From contig CM062290.1 of NCBI GenBank assembly GCA_031216915.1, positions 256,897,291-256,961,290 on the forward strand: a stretch of DNA of 64,000 nt, given 5' to 3'. Below, piece after piece: positions 47,339 to 57,800 of the stretch; the first letter of the stretch is position 1, and each line of letters begins with the position of its first letter. The position numbers and the translations under genes were made by a program. The notes under the pieces were generated by a model. It saw nothing but the letters and a program-made list of their open reading frames with translations. It was not told the DNA's origin and did not search any database. The DNA is from Pictodentalium vernedei (Eukaryota; Mollusca; Scaphopoda; Dentaliida; Dentaliidae).

Positions 47339-47449
47339 CTGCCCCCCCCCCCCCCCCCACTACAGATGCAATGAGTACGACAGCCAGCATTACATCCGAT
47401 GACTTCACCCCTTCATCAACTGAGGGCTCGAAAGGTTAATGAACGTGAT

Positions 47450-47805
47450 GGAAGCGCGTAGGTGAAAGTATAGAACTTTAAACCGAAAGGTCAACGGTTG
47501 GACCCTGATCAGCGCCATCCACGTTGTGTCCGTGGGTAAGACACTGAATCCCGACTGCTAACGTGTGTGGGGGGGGAGGGAGGGGGCACGGTGGCACTGT
47601 GTCCTAAGGCGTACTGATGGTGCACTTGGCGTCAACCGCCACTAACTCTGCTCCAATCGGGTTAGTGAGATGGAGAATGTGACAGTTACTCGGCTACTCG
47701 GTGGTTTCCCCGGGTACGACGGCATTCATCACTCGACAAACTGTCCGACACGATATGAACTTAGCTATCGAAGGAAACTTAAACCCCAATAAACAAACAA
47801 AACAA
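47450..47805 (+). mobile_element. tRNA-derived SINE, diverged
   Basis: The body block CGTTGTGTCCGTGGGTAAGA, GTACTGATGGTGCACTTGGCG, AGTTACTCGGCTACTCGGTGG and the tail CCCCAATAAACAAACAAAAC follow the same order as the SINE at 61132. The head is decayed. Confidence 0.65.
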
Positions 47806-48020
47806 TAGTGAACGGTGATAGGCTTATGTGCAGTACTTTTGTTTTAGCTGTGACCTTTTTGTCACACCTTGTGGAGATACTCTAGCTAGATCTCTGTTGT
47901 ACATTATCACTACTATTTTCGGGGCTTTCAAGCTGATTGTTATGAGTTTTCTAATATTAGAGTTTATCCATAATGTCGGCCCGTCAACATCGCTTCCGTA
48001 ATTGACTAAAGATATTTTTT

Positions 48021-48113
48021 TATCACGGGGGTTCGAACCCACGCCGTGAGAGTTTCCTTCGGCACAAACCGCCTGGCGAAACTATGCTGAACCACGCATA
48101 CCACTCGGCCACA
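48021..48113 (-). pseudogene. Class II (Ser/Leu-like) tRNA-like sequence
   Basis: On the minus strand, TGGCCGAGTGG is a perfect class II box A and GGGTTCGAACC a perfect box B, with a long middle section that could be a variable arm. The acceptor and T stems pair imperfectly and no convincing anticodon arm folds. It is therefore a tRNA pseudogene or the head of a tRNA-derived SINE, not a working tRNA gene. Confidence 0.45.
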
Positions 48114-48867
48114 GATAAACCTCAAAAAGGAAATGCTAGTTAACCAAGTATTTACGAAACCAGTACAGTACACACGGAATACTGAAATATTTAATTATTC
48201 ATCAGATAATTGCATCTAAGTACTTCATTCTACGAACTGCACCTAAGAAATCAGCGACACTTGTCCTTTTCAAATTCCCAGGGTGCCATAGAATTAAGAA
48301 AGGACGCTGGTTTTGTTTACAATGGCATGGCGAGTTCGAATATTTTTTATCTTTTGTTCATCATCAATTACTTCCATGGTAATCATTCCAAGAATAGAAA
48401 TTTCAAAGTAAAGAATTTTTTTTTAAAAATGGAGTTTTTAACTTCAAGATTTAAATGTTAAAGTGAACTTACAATTTCTGCTGGAAACAATTTGCTATTA
48501 CATTTATATCAGGAAATAAAAACAGATTCCTGACTTTTGGGGAGAGCAATCGTTCACTCTCTTTGTCGTTCGCGCAAATTATGTTCCACCCGAAGGAGAC
48601 CATTCTTCTGGTTAACTTTAAGGGTTAAATTTTGTTTTATATTTCCGCAACATGCAAATATACACGGCGACTTTCAGCTGGTACAGTTATATTAAACTAA
48701 GTCATAACTCAATTGCGTTTAGAGGGCTACCACCCATATTGTATTAATATCATACTTCGAATATGGAACTCGGGTTAATTTATTGTTTTCCAAATTAATC
48801 TCTCGATTCACACTGTCTTCGGACATTTCGCAAATTCCTCTAGTCTTCTGATGATCCACAAATTACA

Positions 48868-48945
48868 CATCTTCGATTCGACTCGAATCGCAAATCGAAT
48901 AGGGTCTCTTATTCGAAATCGAATCGAACTTCTCATCGAATCAGC
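48868..48945. repeat. Degenerate CGAATCGAATC repeat
   Basis: CGATTCGACTCGAATCGCAA, ATCGAATAGGG and CGAAATCGAATCGAAC occur here, the same motif family as 22336-22580. Confidence 0.5.
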
Positions 48946-48949
48946 CTTG

Positions 48950-50234
48950 TGGAGGTCAGAGTTGCCGATTGAACTGATAGGGGGTGCCCCAAACATTATA
49001 GTAAAATCTACAAGGTTTTGAAAATCGAATCTAAGAGTGCGTGCTAACTGCAAGTGATCAGCGATCAGCGAATCGATTCAAAGCGAAGCGGACCAGGCGA
49101 TTTTAGCGAAAAGATTTATGCTTGGCTTTCCGTTAGAACTGTTCACACCACGGGCGAAGGGAGACCATGTGTAGCGATGAATTCAAAATTTTAGATTTGG
49201 TCGCTTCAACACGACCGAATTGTCATAGCAACGCGATGTACTCTAGTGACGTTTGTGGTTACTAGGAACCCAAGTTTTGAAAACGCACATGAACTAGGCT
49301 GCTCGGAAAAGCAATGGATATCAATGGATTGATTACTGTTGTGCTATTCAACGGGCAGAAAACACACAAAGGTTTCATTTTTAAAAAGTCCTGAAACGTT
49401 TGCTCGTCATTTCGCAGGCGTGGCATTAAATGATGATATTCCCCCAGTTCTTCCCGACAAACATTTAGTTCATGTACCCACACATTTCTCCTCCGAAAAT
49501 TTAACCTCTTCGCTGATTTTTTTTAGCAGGAATATTTGTCTTGTCCGCATATACGCCATTTTGTTTTAAAGCGAACCAAAGCAATGTCTTCGCTTCTCCA
49601 GCCGCTGGTCCGTATTTGCTTTGCTTCGCTTTGTCTCGCTACGCTGATCGTTTGCAGTTTGCACGTACCCATAAACCTCGATTTACAAGCACCGGGTGGA
49701 AATGTGATCTGAGAATTAATTCCATCAACAATCCCACTCTCCTTCATCAAAAACCCAAAGGAACAGGTCTTTATACTATATACATCATCTGTAATTATGT
49801 TGTATTGTTGAGTTTATTGAATTCGAAAATAAAATATTGTTTAAATTAAAGGAACAGGTGCGAGAGGCATCGGAACAAGGCAAAACAACTACACAGTGCT
49901 AGCCACAACAGCGCATCATAGATATTGTTTGGAAAGTTTAAATTTCCTCTCAACAGTGGTAGTTTTTGTATTAACCACCGGTGATGGCATGGGTGCAGAT
50001 GCTACTGATGTTAATACAGCGGGAATATTTTCCCCATTATTAATGTACAATTTCCTTCTCAAATATACGTTTTGTGAGACGCAATAGATGACCGACACCT
50101 AGTCCAAATCTAGACTCAAAGGTCGTAATAGATTTTTTTGGTTTTCGTAGACCCAAAGGCTATGAAAACTAAAAAAATATATCATGTTTTTTAGATGCAA
50201 GTTTAGAATAACTGACACGAAGCTATACAAATAT
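48950..50234. other. Intergenic with a small inverted repeat
   Basis: AAAGCGAACCAAAGCAA and TTGCTTTGCTTCGCTTT form an inverted repeat at 49567-49640. Other open frames have no domain. Confidence 0.35.
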
Positions 50235-50352
50235 TCGAACGGAAACGAATCGAGTGGCCGATTTCGAATCGAATAGCAACTTGATATTTGAAATTGATTC
50301 GAACTTTGAAGCTTTGCTGGGTTCTATAGTCTACGTTACTACACACGGTTAC

Positions 50353-50568
50353 CCATTTACCTTCCGTCACGGTCCGATCCGGCCAGCGTTATTTGCACAA
50401 TTCCGCATACTGATTTTATGATCATTTAAATTTTTTTGCTTTCAAAACATAGTCTAGGACCACTCCAAAACAAAGTCAATGACCACATATGATGGAGGCC
50501 CCAAAAAATATTTAGTTATTCTAAAAATTATTTTGCAAGTCTTGTAGCTGGTCGTGTAAGGTAAAGGC
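50353..50568 (+). mobile_element. Diverged family A MITE
   Basis: ATTTACCTTCCGTCACGGTC, CCGGCCAGCGTTATT, TTTCAAAACATAGTCTAGGACC, GTTATTCTAAAAATTATTTTGC and GTAAGGTAAAGGC with TTAA at 50569-50572 follow family A order. Arms no longer pair well, so it is an old copy. Confidence 0.6.
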
Positions 50569-51097
50569 TTAACACTGTACTGACCTTGAGTACCATACAC
50601 TGTGCTGACCTTGAGTATCATACTAATATTACTGTAACTCACAATAGTGTTAATCCTGTATGCTGACTTAAATTCGATGCACATATTGTAAACAACGCGG
50701 TTAAATGGGACATATAACTGCATGTTTCATCAACAAACCAGTTGGTAACGAAGTCGATACACACGAGAATTATGAAAAGTTTCCTCACAATTTGGGAATT
50801 TGCTGGCGTAAAATCCGCAAGTATTCGTACTTAGTCACCAGTAACGATTAATCATTGATCATGCGGTGTAGGTTTATCGATACTTTATTCGTACGATTGA
50901 TTTTTTTTCTTTTCACAAATAATGCTTTCTATCAACTCTGGTAATAATCATATTTTCTGTATTGACCAAATAATGGAAATTGTGAATTAGTGTGTATTTA
51001 ACCGATTTTTTTTATGAAAATTTGCCCAATTTACTTTAACACTGACACTTAACGTATTCAAGGTTTATTGTATAGCCCCAGTGAAGTATACGTAGAA

Positions 51098-51215
51098 GCT
51101 ATACCATAGAAAGCAAGTGATACTGAATATACAATCGCGAGGGTGTTCACGGGGGCTTTGCCTGAGTGAAAATGACCGAGCGATTGTATGTTCAATATTG
51201 CGAGCCGATATGGTG
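51098..51215. repeat. Imperfect palindrome
   Basis: GAATATACAATCGCGAGGGTG pairs imperfectly with TGACCGAGCGATTGTATGTTC around GGGGGCTTTGCC. Confidence 0.5.
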
Positions 51216-51352
51216 TAAACGACTTGTCACAGAGTTGTTTTCTTAGACAAACACAAGACTCACAATCAGCAAGAAAGACTCAATATCAAGTGTCGATTAA
51301 AATAGCTTAGTTCGACAGTTTTTCTCATTCTTTTCATTGCTTTCCTTTTTAA

Positions 51353-51961
51353 CTCTTTTGGCACGACAGGCGACTAAAGTCGACAGACGACAGACCGCGG
51401 AAAGGTACTGCAGTAGTCATTTTAGCCAACTGTGTATGTCCATTTCCAAGTGCTTTTAACTCTTTACCCAACGCAGACGATATCAAAATTTATTATTTTA
51501 AATATCATTTTTTCAAATTTTTCAAAACATTTCAACAAAAACATATCATGTGACCCCTCGTTGGAACGAGCTCGACGAGCTCGTTCCAACGAGGGGTCAC
51601 ATGATATGGTTTTGTTGACATTTTTTGAAAAATAATATTTTGTCAACTGCTGAAGTTGCATATTACGCGGGGGGGGGGGGGGTGAGGCCGATTCGTTGGG
51701 TAAAGGGTTGAACAAACATACGTATTCCTATGTTTCATGCACCATTTATGTCCTATCCATGAACAACGATATCGTCCCTTGAAAGTATAAAGGTGCCATT
51801 TAAATATATACAGGAAATCATTTGAAAACTGTCAATGAGATCATTAGAACATCTTTTAAAATAATAACGCTTTAGTCTAACAACCTATACTTTTTGTAAA
51901 ATTCCTGATGAATATTAGGCGCTAAGAATTCTGTTTCTCAGATAATTCCGCGCCAAAAGAG
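51353..51961 (+). mobile_element. Composite TTAA element carrying a family B MITE, copy 2
   Basis: TTAA lies at 51349-51352, and the right site is decayed to TTCA at 51962-51965. Ends are CTCTTTTGGCACGACAGG and CCGCGCCAAAAGAG. Apart from a longer G-run near 51669 and scattered changes, it matches 25038-25626 along its whole length, including the nested B element at 51460-51707. Confidence 0.88.
51460..51707 (+). mobile_element. TTAA MITE, family B, nested
   Basis: TTAA lies at 51456-51459 and TTGA at 51708-51711, the same altered right site as the nested copy at 25145. The arms are almost perfectly symmetrical. A G-run of about 14 bases at 51669-51682 has expanded inside the right arm. Confidence 0.9.
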
Positions 51962-52100
51962 TTCAAGTCAGCAAAATCTTGCAATTCGTTATAAGGAAAA
52001 CGTCATTTTTATCGTACTTTTTTAGTTTTATTTTATGTGTGAAGCGTTGTGTAATATCACCAGACGAGTAAGTTCAGAATAGTGCATCATTGGGTTCCGA

Positions 52101-52455
52101 TTTATTTACTTATTGGGTTTTACCGACACTTTCGACGGCCAGGGTCAACTCTTGTTGGACACTTTTAAGGGTGGAGAAAGTCGGAGTACGCGGAGAGAAC
52201 CACCGAGCAAAGGCGAGCAACTGTCAGGCTCCCCAACATGCTTACTCCACACAAGCTTGGTTGAAGACAAGTGAACCATCGACGTGCAGTACGCATTAGT
52301 ACACAACGCCACCGTGCCCCCTTCGTGGATAATGGGGTGAAGTGTCGTGCGCATGGACACAACGCGGTTGCCGCAGGTGGGATTCGAACCGAGGACCTCT
52401 CTTGGCTCTCTTGGCTTACAGCCGGCATCTCTACCTACTGAGCCATCGCGCCTCC
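52101..52455 (-). mobile_element. tRNA-derived SINE with target duplication
   Basis: On the minus strand the head GGAGGCGCGATGGCTCAGTA (box A) is followed by box B GGTTCGAATCC at about 52384. The body AACCGCGTTGTGTCCATGCG and an AATAAGTAAATAAAT tail come next. Flanks ATTGGGTTCCGA (52089-52100) and AATGGGTTCAGA (52456-52467) are a 12-bp duplication with two mismatches. Confidence 0.88.
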
Positions 52456-52467
52456 AATGGGTTCAGA

Positions 52468-53560
52468 TACTTTAATACAGATCACTGAAATGTTTTCACG
52501 GGTTTTTGTTTATGTCACAGCTGACACTGTCCCAATTCATCCCAATTCATTGTCTTTGTTCTCGAAAGATATCCTTCATCGACCAGGTGTTGCAGAGCTT
52601 GGGGTGATATATATTGATTACGGCATATGATCTTATTAGCCCTTCGAAATTTAAAACAAATCCATGACGTCATGCATTGTTATTACTAAAGGTATCTTTG
52701 AACTTATCGACAGGCTTGGTGATAACAATGAACGAGTTACGGAGTCAACTATCCAACAGCGAAACAAACGAACAAGTGACTATTCAACACCTGGATAGTT
52801 TGTAACGGTGGAATGGGAATATTATAATAACGTTTGATTTTATGTCAGAACATCGCAACTGTTCATACTTGCACAGATTACATTAAAAACGAAATTGTAA
52901 TTGTTTTTTGATTCGTACAATATTTCGAAGGTTTTGCTAAGCAAGTTCCATAAGCCGCACAATATCTGTAAATAAAGTTTGGAATTAGTCATCTGTTTTA
53001 TACAAATTGGCAGAGGTCTTTTGTTGCATTAATAATCCGATAATTAATTTTACAAAACGTTAACGAAAATATGGATAAAACTAAAACAAAACGCGACTCG
53101 TATTCATTGTCATAATATCCACTCAAAGTTGAATGTCTACAGAACTTTTTGCAGTGCCTCATCAGATATCGGATCAGCAAACTGCAAAAAGACACGGCAA
53201 CTGACTCATTGGTTACCGACTTGTCATTTCGACATTTTTCGACATCCCTCGATTGTGGCTTCTCGGCATCCAAAAGGTTAAATAAAATATCGTTCTGAAT
53301 GTCAAAATGTGGATTAGTTTCTTCTCGCTCTTTCTCTGATGCCAGTATTTTATTCAAAACACCATCAGCGTCACTGCCACTCGTATTTACTGGTACAAAA
53401 TTACTTTAGGTCAGAAATGGATCGTCGTCGCTGGATATATTTTCGGTTGGGTTGGGTACGAATAAATCGTGATAAGAGATTTGCAGAACGAATTCTAAAT
53501 TAAAAAAATGCCTCTTGGAAATCTACGAATCGTCGCAGATTACGGGTGAGTTATCGATTT
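52468..53560. other. Intergenic, no supported gene
   Basis: The minus-strand frame 52998-53357 (119 codons, KEREETNPHFDIQNDILFNL) has no domain that I recognise. A small TTTCAACTA/TAGTTGAAA hairpin is at 53607-53641. Confidence 0.35.
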
Positions 53561-53686
53561 TCTCCTCTAAGAGTAGCGCATTTGAAAGACACTATTGTTA
53601 TCTCATCCTTTCAACTACCCAACTATTGGATAGTTGAAAGGAGACTGCCTGCAGTGGGGTTCGAAACAGGTGGCATTTTTAATTAA

Positions 53687-53798
53687 GATAAAGAACTCGT
53701 TTTCGTTGAATCGTTTAGATAAACCATCTCGCCTCGGGCTTTTCTGCCCTCGACGGGATGGATTCTCTAAACGATTCAACCCAGACGAGTTCTTTATC
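53687..53798. repeat. Palindromic foldback element
   Basis: GATAAAGAACTCGT and its inverse enclose GTTGAATCGTTTAGA with TCTAAACGATTCAAC and the centre CGAGGGCAGAAAAGCCCGAG type stem (CCTCGGGC...GCCCTCG). There are no TTAA flanks. Confidence 0.82.
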
Positions 53799-54090
53799 CA
53801 TCACTTCTTTTAAACAAACGATTGACGTCATAACCATGTGACAAATATTGAGAGAATATTTTTAGAACAAAAGGGCCGAGGAAACGGCCGCTGTCGGCGC
53901 GAAACAGTAATATTTTTGTAACAGGTTCAGATTGCCGTCAACATACAATTTCCAGCAGAAAGATGAGGTTCAACTATCTCAGCATTAGAATCCGTCGAAT
54001 TTCAAATTCTATGTCAAAACGAATCTCGAATCGAATCAAGTAGGGGATTTACACTCGAATCAAATCGAATCTCACCGCTCTACAATATAA

Positions 54091-54230
54091 GTTATGGTGT
54101 TCTTAGTTGCGAGTGCGGTGTATTATGAGGCGAAGCAAAAACAATATTGGGCGAGGTGGTCCGCCTCGCCAAATATTGTCTTTACTTCGCCTCATATGAC
54201 ACCGTATCCACCAACTACGCACACCATAAC
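54091..54230. repeat. 140-bp palindromic foldback element
   Basis: GTTATGGTGT and ACACCATAAC are the ends. ATGAGGCGAAG...CTTCGCCTCAT, ACAATATT...AATATTGT and the perfect centre GGCGAGGTGGTCCGCCTCGCC lie inside. Outer arms are diverged and the inner 66 bp nearly perfect. Confidence 0.8.
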
Positions 54231-54687
54231 GCATTTATTTTTACAACCGCCCGATTCACTTTTACAAGAACGCATTTGCAGTCCAATCGTTCGATTTTGT
54301 TATGTTTCCTGACTGTAAGTCCTCTTTTTCCTCCGCTTCGTCTTGCTCCAATGAATTTCCGAAACGTTTCGTGGTGCAACTGGCCGATTTTTACAGTGTT
54401 TTTTCGTTTGTAAACGAAACGTCTGGTCCCATATGGTGACGTCATCTGCGAGGTGACAGTATATGACTCGCTCTTGAGTAACTAATACCGTATGCACGCT
54501 GTTTGGTTAAAGAAGCTTGTTGCTAGAGTAATGCGTAAATATTGTACCATTTTACAACCATATTTTCAGTCTCCATTGAAGAATTGAATTGAAAGTCGAC
54601 TCCTCGTTTGTAGTGTCATTTAAAAAAAACGGGATATTCCATAACGGAAGTAAAGTAGTTTCAGAAGCGGAGATCGCTTGAACCCAT

Positions 54688-55041
54688 CTATTTATCATTT
54701 ATTTATTTGTTGGTGCACAATGGCTAATCATGACCTCGACAGTTTTACGGGTGGAGGAAGCCGGAGTACCCGGAGAGAGCCACCGAGCAACGGCGAGCAA
54801 CTATCAGCTCCCCAACATACTAACTCCACACAAGTAGGGTTAGCATTGGTTGAAGGCAGTGTACCATCGACGTGCACTACGCCTTAGTACACAACGTCAC
54901 CGTGCCCCCACGTGGGCAATGGGGGTGAAGTGTCTTGTCCAAGGACACAACGCGGTTGCCGCAGGTGGGATTCGAACCGAGGACCTCTCGGCTTGCAGCC
55001 TGCACCTCTACCTACTGAGCCACCGCCCCCCCCCCCCCCTC
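54688..55041 (-). mobile_element. tRNA-derived SINE with target duplication
   Basis: On the minus strand the head is GGGGGCGGTGGCTCAGTAGG, box B GGTTCGAATCC at about 54968, the body AACCGCGTTGTGTCCTTGGA and the tail AACAAATAAATAAATGATAAA. Flanks CTTGAACCCAT (54677-54687) and CTTGAACTCAT (55042-55052) are an 11-bp duplication with one mismatch. A G-run expansion sits at the extreme 5' end. Confidence 0.9.
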
Positions 55042-55372
55042 CTTGAACTCATATTCAATAGGAGATAATTAGTAGGTTTTCACGACGATTAGAAAATTTC
55101 CGACTCAGAGTGATTCGACTCGAATCATACAGACGATTTCTAATGGAATCGAATCTCGAAACTTCACATGGCCCTCTCAGCACGCCACTTGTGCTACGTA
55201 ACGAATCTTTGTAATGCTGATGTCTGTCAGACACATATATGACTTCACCCCCCCCCCGCCCCCCTCCCAGCCAAAGATAGAACCCTGCTCCACTTCCGAG
55301 GTTATGAATGAAAGGATGAATACCTTCGAGCGCTGTCAAACAAGGAAAATATAAATTACTGTTCGGACTTTG

Positions 55373-55712
55373 AGGTTTGTTTGTTTTGGGGGGTCAAACG
55401 ACACTTTTAACAACCAGAGTCACACCGTTTATAATTTAGCGGGCTGAGAAAACAAGAGTGCCTGGACAGAACCACAGACCCTCGAGGGAGATACTATTAG
55501 GCTCGCCAACTTACTAACTCTGAACAAGCAGAGTTAGCAGTGGATGAAGGCAACTGCACCATCAGCGTGCAGTACGCCCTAGTACACCGTGTCCCCACGT
55601 GGGCAATCGGAATTAAATGGCTCACCCAAGAGAAAAACGCAGTTACCGTTGGTCAGGATTAAAACGTCAGTCTTTCAGTTTAAAGGTCAATCCTATAACC
55701 ACCACGCTCCCT
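55373..55712 (-). mobile_element. tRNA-derived SINE, diverged, with a hairpin at its 5' end
   Basis: On the minus strand the head is AGGGAGCGTGGTGGTTATAG, with body GTGTACTAGGGCGTACTGCAC and GTTAGTAAGTTGGCGAGCCT and tail AAAACAAACAAACC. Box B is decayed. The first bases overlap the palindrome at 55703-55799. Confidence 0.7.
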
Positions 55713-55799
55713 AGCTTTAATGTAATCCTTGTTAAAGTAGAACGAATCTTACAGATTCGTTCTACTTAAACAAAGATTGCATTAAAGCTAGCGAGCGTG
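55703..55799. repeat. 97-bp palindrome overlapping a SINE head
   Basis: CACGCTCCCTAGCTTTAATG and its near-inverse CATTAAAGCTAGCGAGCGTG enclose GTAGAACGAATCTTACAGATTCGTTCTAC. The left end reads as the first bases of the SINE, the right end as an inverted copy of the same bases. Confidence 0.8.
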
Positions 55800-55842
55800 A
55801 TTTGGAATAATTTTCAACCCTACTGATTTTTGAGTGTATGAT
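55800..55842. mobile_element. TA-flanked MITE, right-end fragment
   Basis: TTTTCAACCCTACTGATTTTTGAGTGTA matches the right end of the MITE at 45773-45875. Confidence 0.5.
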
Positions 55843-55910
55843 TCTTTTTCATTTTTATTTTATTCTTTAACTCTAACATATTTTTATTTTACATTTTATT
55901 TTATTTTTCG

Positions 55911-56172
55911 ACTTTTCACCTTGGGTGGAAGGAATGTTTTCGCTTAAAAAATGTTCACCTTAGGTGAAAAATTTCCACCGCCGGAAAAACGATTCTACCT
56001 CAGGAAGAAAGTCTTCACCTCGAGAGAAAGGGTTTTACCTTAGGAGAAAACTTCCAACATCTGCTAACACTGGAAAACACCCGAAGCAGAAACTTTTCTC
56101 TCGAGGTGGAAACTTTCTTCAAACGTGAAAACTTTTCACCCAAGGTGGAAACTTCGACTAAAGGTAGAAAGT
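55911..56172. repeat. Array of short palindromes, TTTTCACCTTGAGGTGAAAA type
   Basis: Roughly ten imperfect units built from TTTCACCT...AGGTGGAAA, each itself palindromic, lie 20-30 bp apart (for example ATGTTCACCTTAGGTGAAAA, TTCACCTCGAGAGAAAG, CTCTCGAGGTGGAAACTTTC). Open frames here are repeat artefacts. Confidence 0.75.
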
Positions 56173-56746
56173 CAAAGAATAAAGTAAACAAATGTGTAAA
56201 AGTCAAAACAAACTGTAAAATAGTCCCTTTGAGGATTCCGTACGACCCCACTTGGAGGCTTTGGCTTGAAAATAATTATTTGTCGATATTTTCAGATTTA
56301 TCTGTTCATAACAAAAGAAACAAAATCACAAAATGACAAATTTTCTTCTCACGATGAATTGATTTTCTATTTTCTAATTTGTATGTTTACATTGCTTGGC
56401 AATCGCTAAACGGATATTCCGTAATTGCTTTAGTTCCGGCATTAATTAGAGATTAAGTACAACTTTTCGTGAATATTTGCTTTTAGTTCCAAATTCTGTT
56501 TCTTTGTGTTACTCAGAAGGAAATATCTTTTAGAAAGCGTCCCAAAAACATACCACAAAGCATATCATCCCATGGATTTAATAAGCAATACGAACTTAGA
56601 GTGGAGGGAGGAGGGCACGGTTATAGAAGTCACCCACATACTGATAATTATAACTGGTGGACCATGTGCCGTTTTGGCGTGGTAGGAGTACAATACACTG
56701 TACTATGTTGGACTAACACATCTATATATAGAGAAAAAAGCAATTT

Positions 56747-57192
56747 TTGATTCCAAATTTCACAAAATCTCCACCTTTTTTCGGCCGGTTAGGAATTTGT
56801 AAAGAGCCCAACAAACAAGTGCTGGGAGGCCCGACGCTTGTAAGAATTCACGAAAAGGAGGAAGGCGGAAAGAAAGCTGAGAAATCCATCTCCCATCCTC
56901 CAGCTCCTATAATGCCCATTCAGGCCCCTGAAGTTTCTCATCCGGAGTTAAACCTGAGGTTAGAGACCTTATTAGCGACGCGCGGATGGAGATGGAAACT
57001 GGCATTTCGAGCCTTTTGCACAGATCACACCCCTTCCTACTGACCAGGACCCTTTAACGGAACTCACCGTGCAAGCTCAACTCGCCCAGACAGCCACGAA
57101 TAGAGCCACAGCACACTATTGGAGAGTGAGAATGAAACAGCCCAAACGAAAAATAGAATTGAGCAATTCTTCCCGAAGCCAATCTTACTGAT
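56747..57192 (+). pseudogene. Possible degraded coding fragment of unknown family
   Basis: The frame 56747-57043 (EEGGKKAEKSISHPP, APEVSHPELNLRLETLLA) overlaps another open stretch at about 57013-57192 (TELTVQAQLAQTATNRATAH, MKQPKRKIELSNSS). Together they could be a frame-shifted hydrophilic protein such as a retroelement ORF1, but I recognise no domain. Confidence 0.2.
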
Positions 57193-57681
57193 CCTTAGTC
57201 CAGTAAAGACAAAAGTTAGAAAAAAGAGAAAGAAACAACACTAACCTTATCGCTTCCTTCCAAAGCTTACCGCCTTTGCCTTCTCTACAGTACTCAGAGA
57301 ACAAGACAGTCAAAGCCATCAGGGTGGAAAGGGGATGAACAACCCCAAACCGTCCTCCGCGCCTTTGGTGCACAGAAACCATTCTTGGAAATGATGTAAT
57401 GATGGTGAAATTTTTTTAGAGATATGTTTAATAATAATAATTAGTATTATTATTATTTTATTGCCTGTAATCAACAAATTCATTTTGGTAATATCTGCGA
57501 TAAGGAGGCAGAAAATTAGCATGTTAGCGTTCAGATTCAAAATTAGCATGTCTAAACTAGTTGGTTGCACCAAGGCAGGTTCCATATGACTCCCCGAGTA
57601 GGACATACACACACTTATTTGTAATATTTATCACTTTTATTTCACACTCAATATTTGTGTTTACAATTTATTGGATTTTAA

Positions 57682-57800
57682 CCCTTTACCTAACGTAACG
57701 TCCAAAAACGGCCAGCGCTATTATCAAAAATCGCCAATTAATTTTCATTATTTGTTTTCATTTTTTGTCTCAAAAACATAGGTTATGACCCCTCGTTGGA
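57682..57800 (+). mobile_element. Family A MITE, left half, fused to a LINE
   Basis: TTAA lies at 57678-57681, then the family A left arm up to CCCCTCGTTGGAA, where it passes directly into LINE coding sequence. The core and the right arm are missing. Confidence 0.88.

Noticed and set aside
49339-49849. Several open frames of 75-102 codons
   Set aside because: They overlap in different frames and strands. Nothing resembles a known protein, and no splice context supports them.
51432-51715. Two opposite-strand open frames with the same peptide (DPSLERARRARSNEGSHDM)
   Set aside because: Both strands encode the same peptide because the region is a MITE palindrome; the same peptide appears in other copies.
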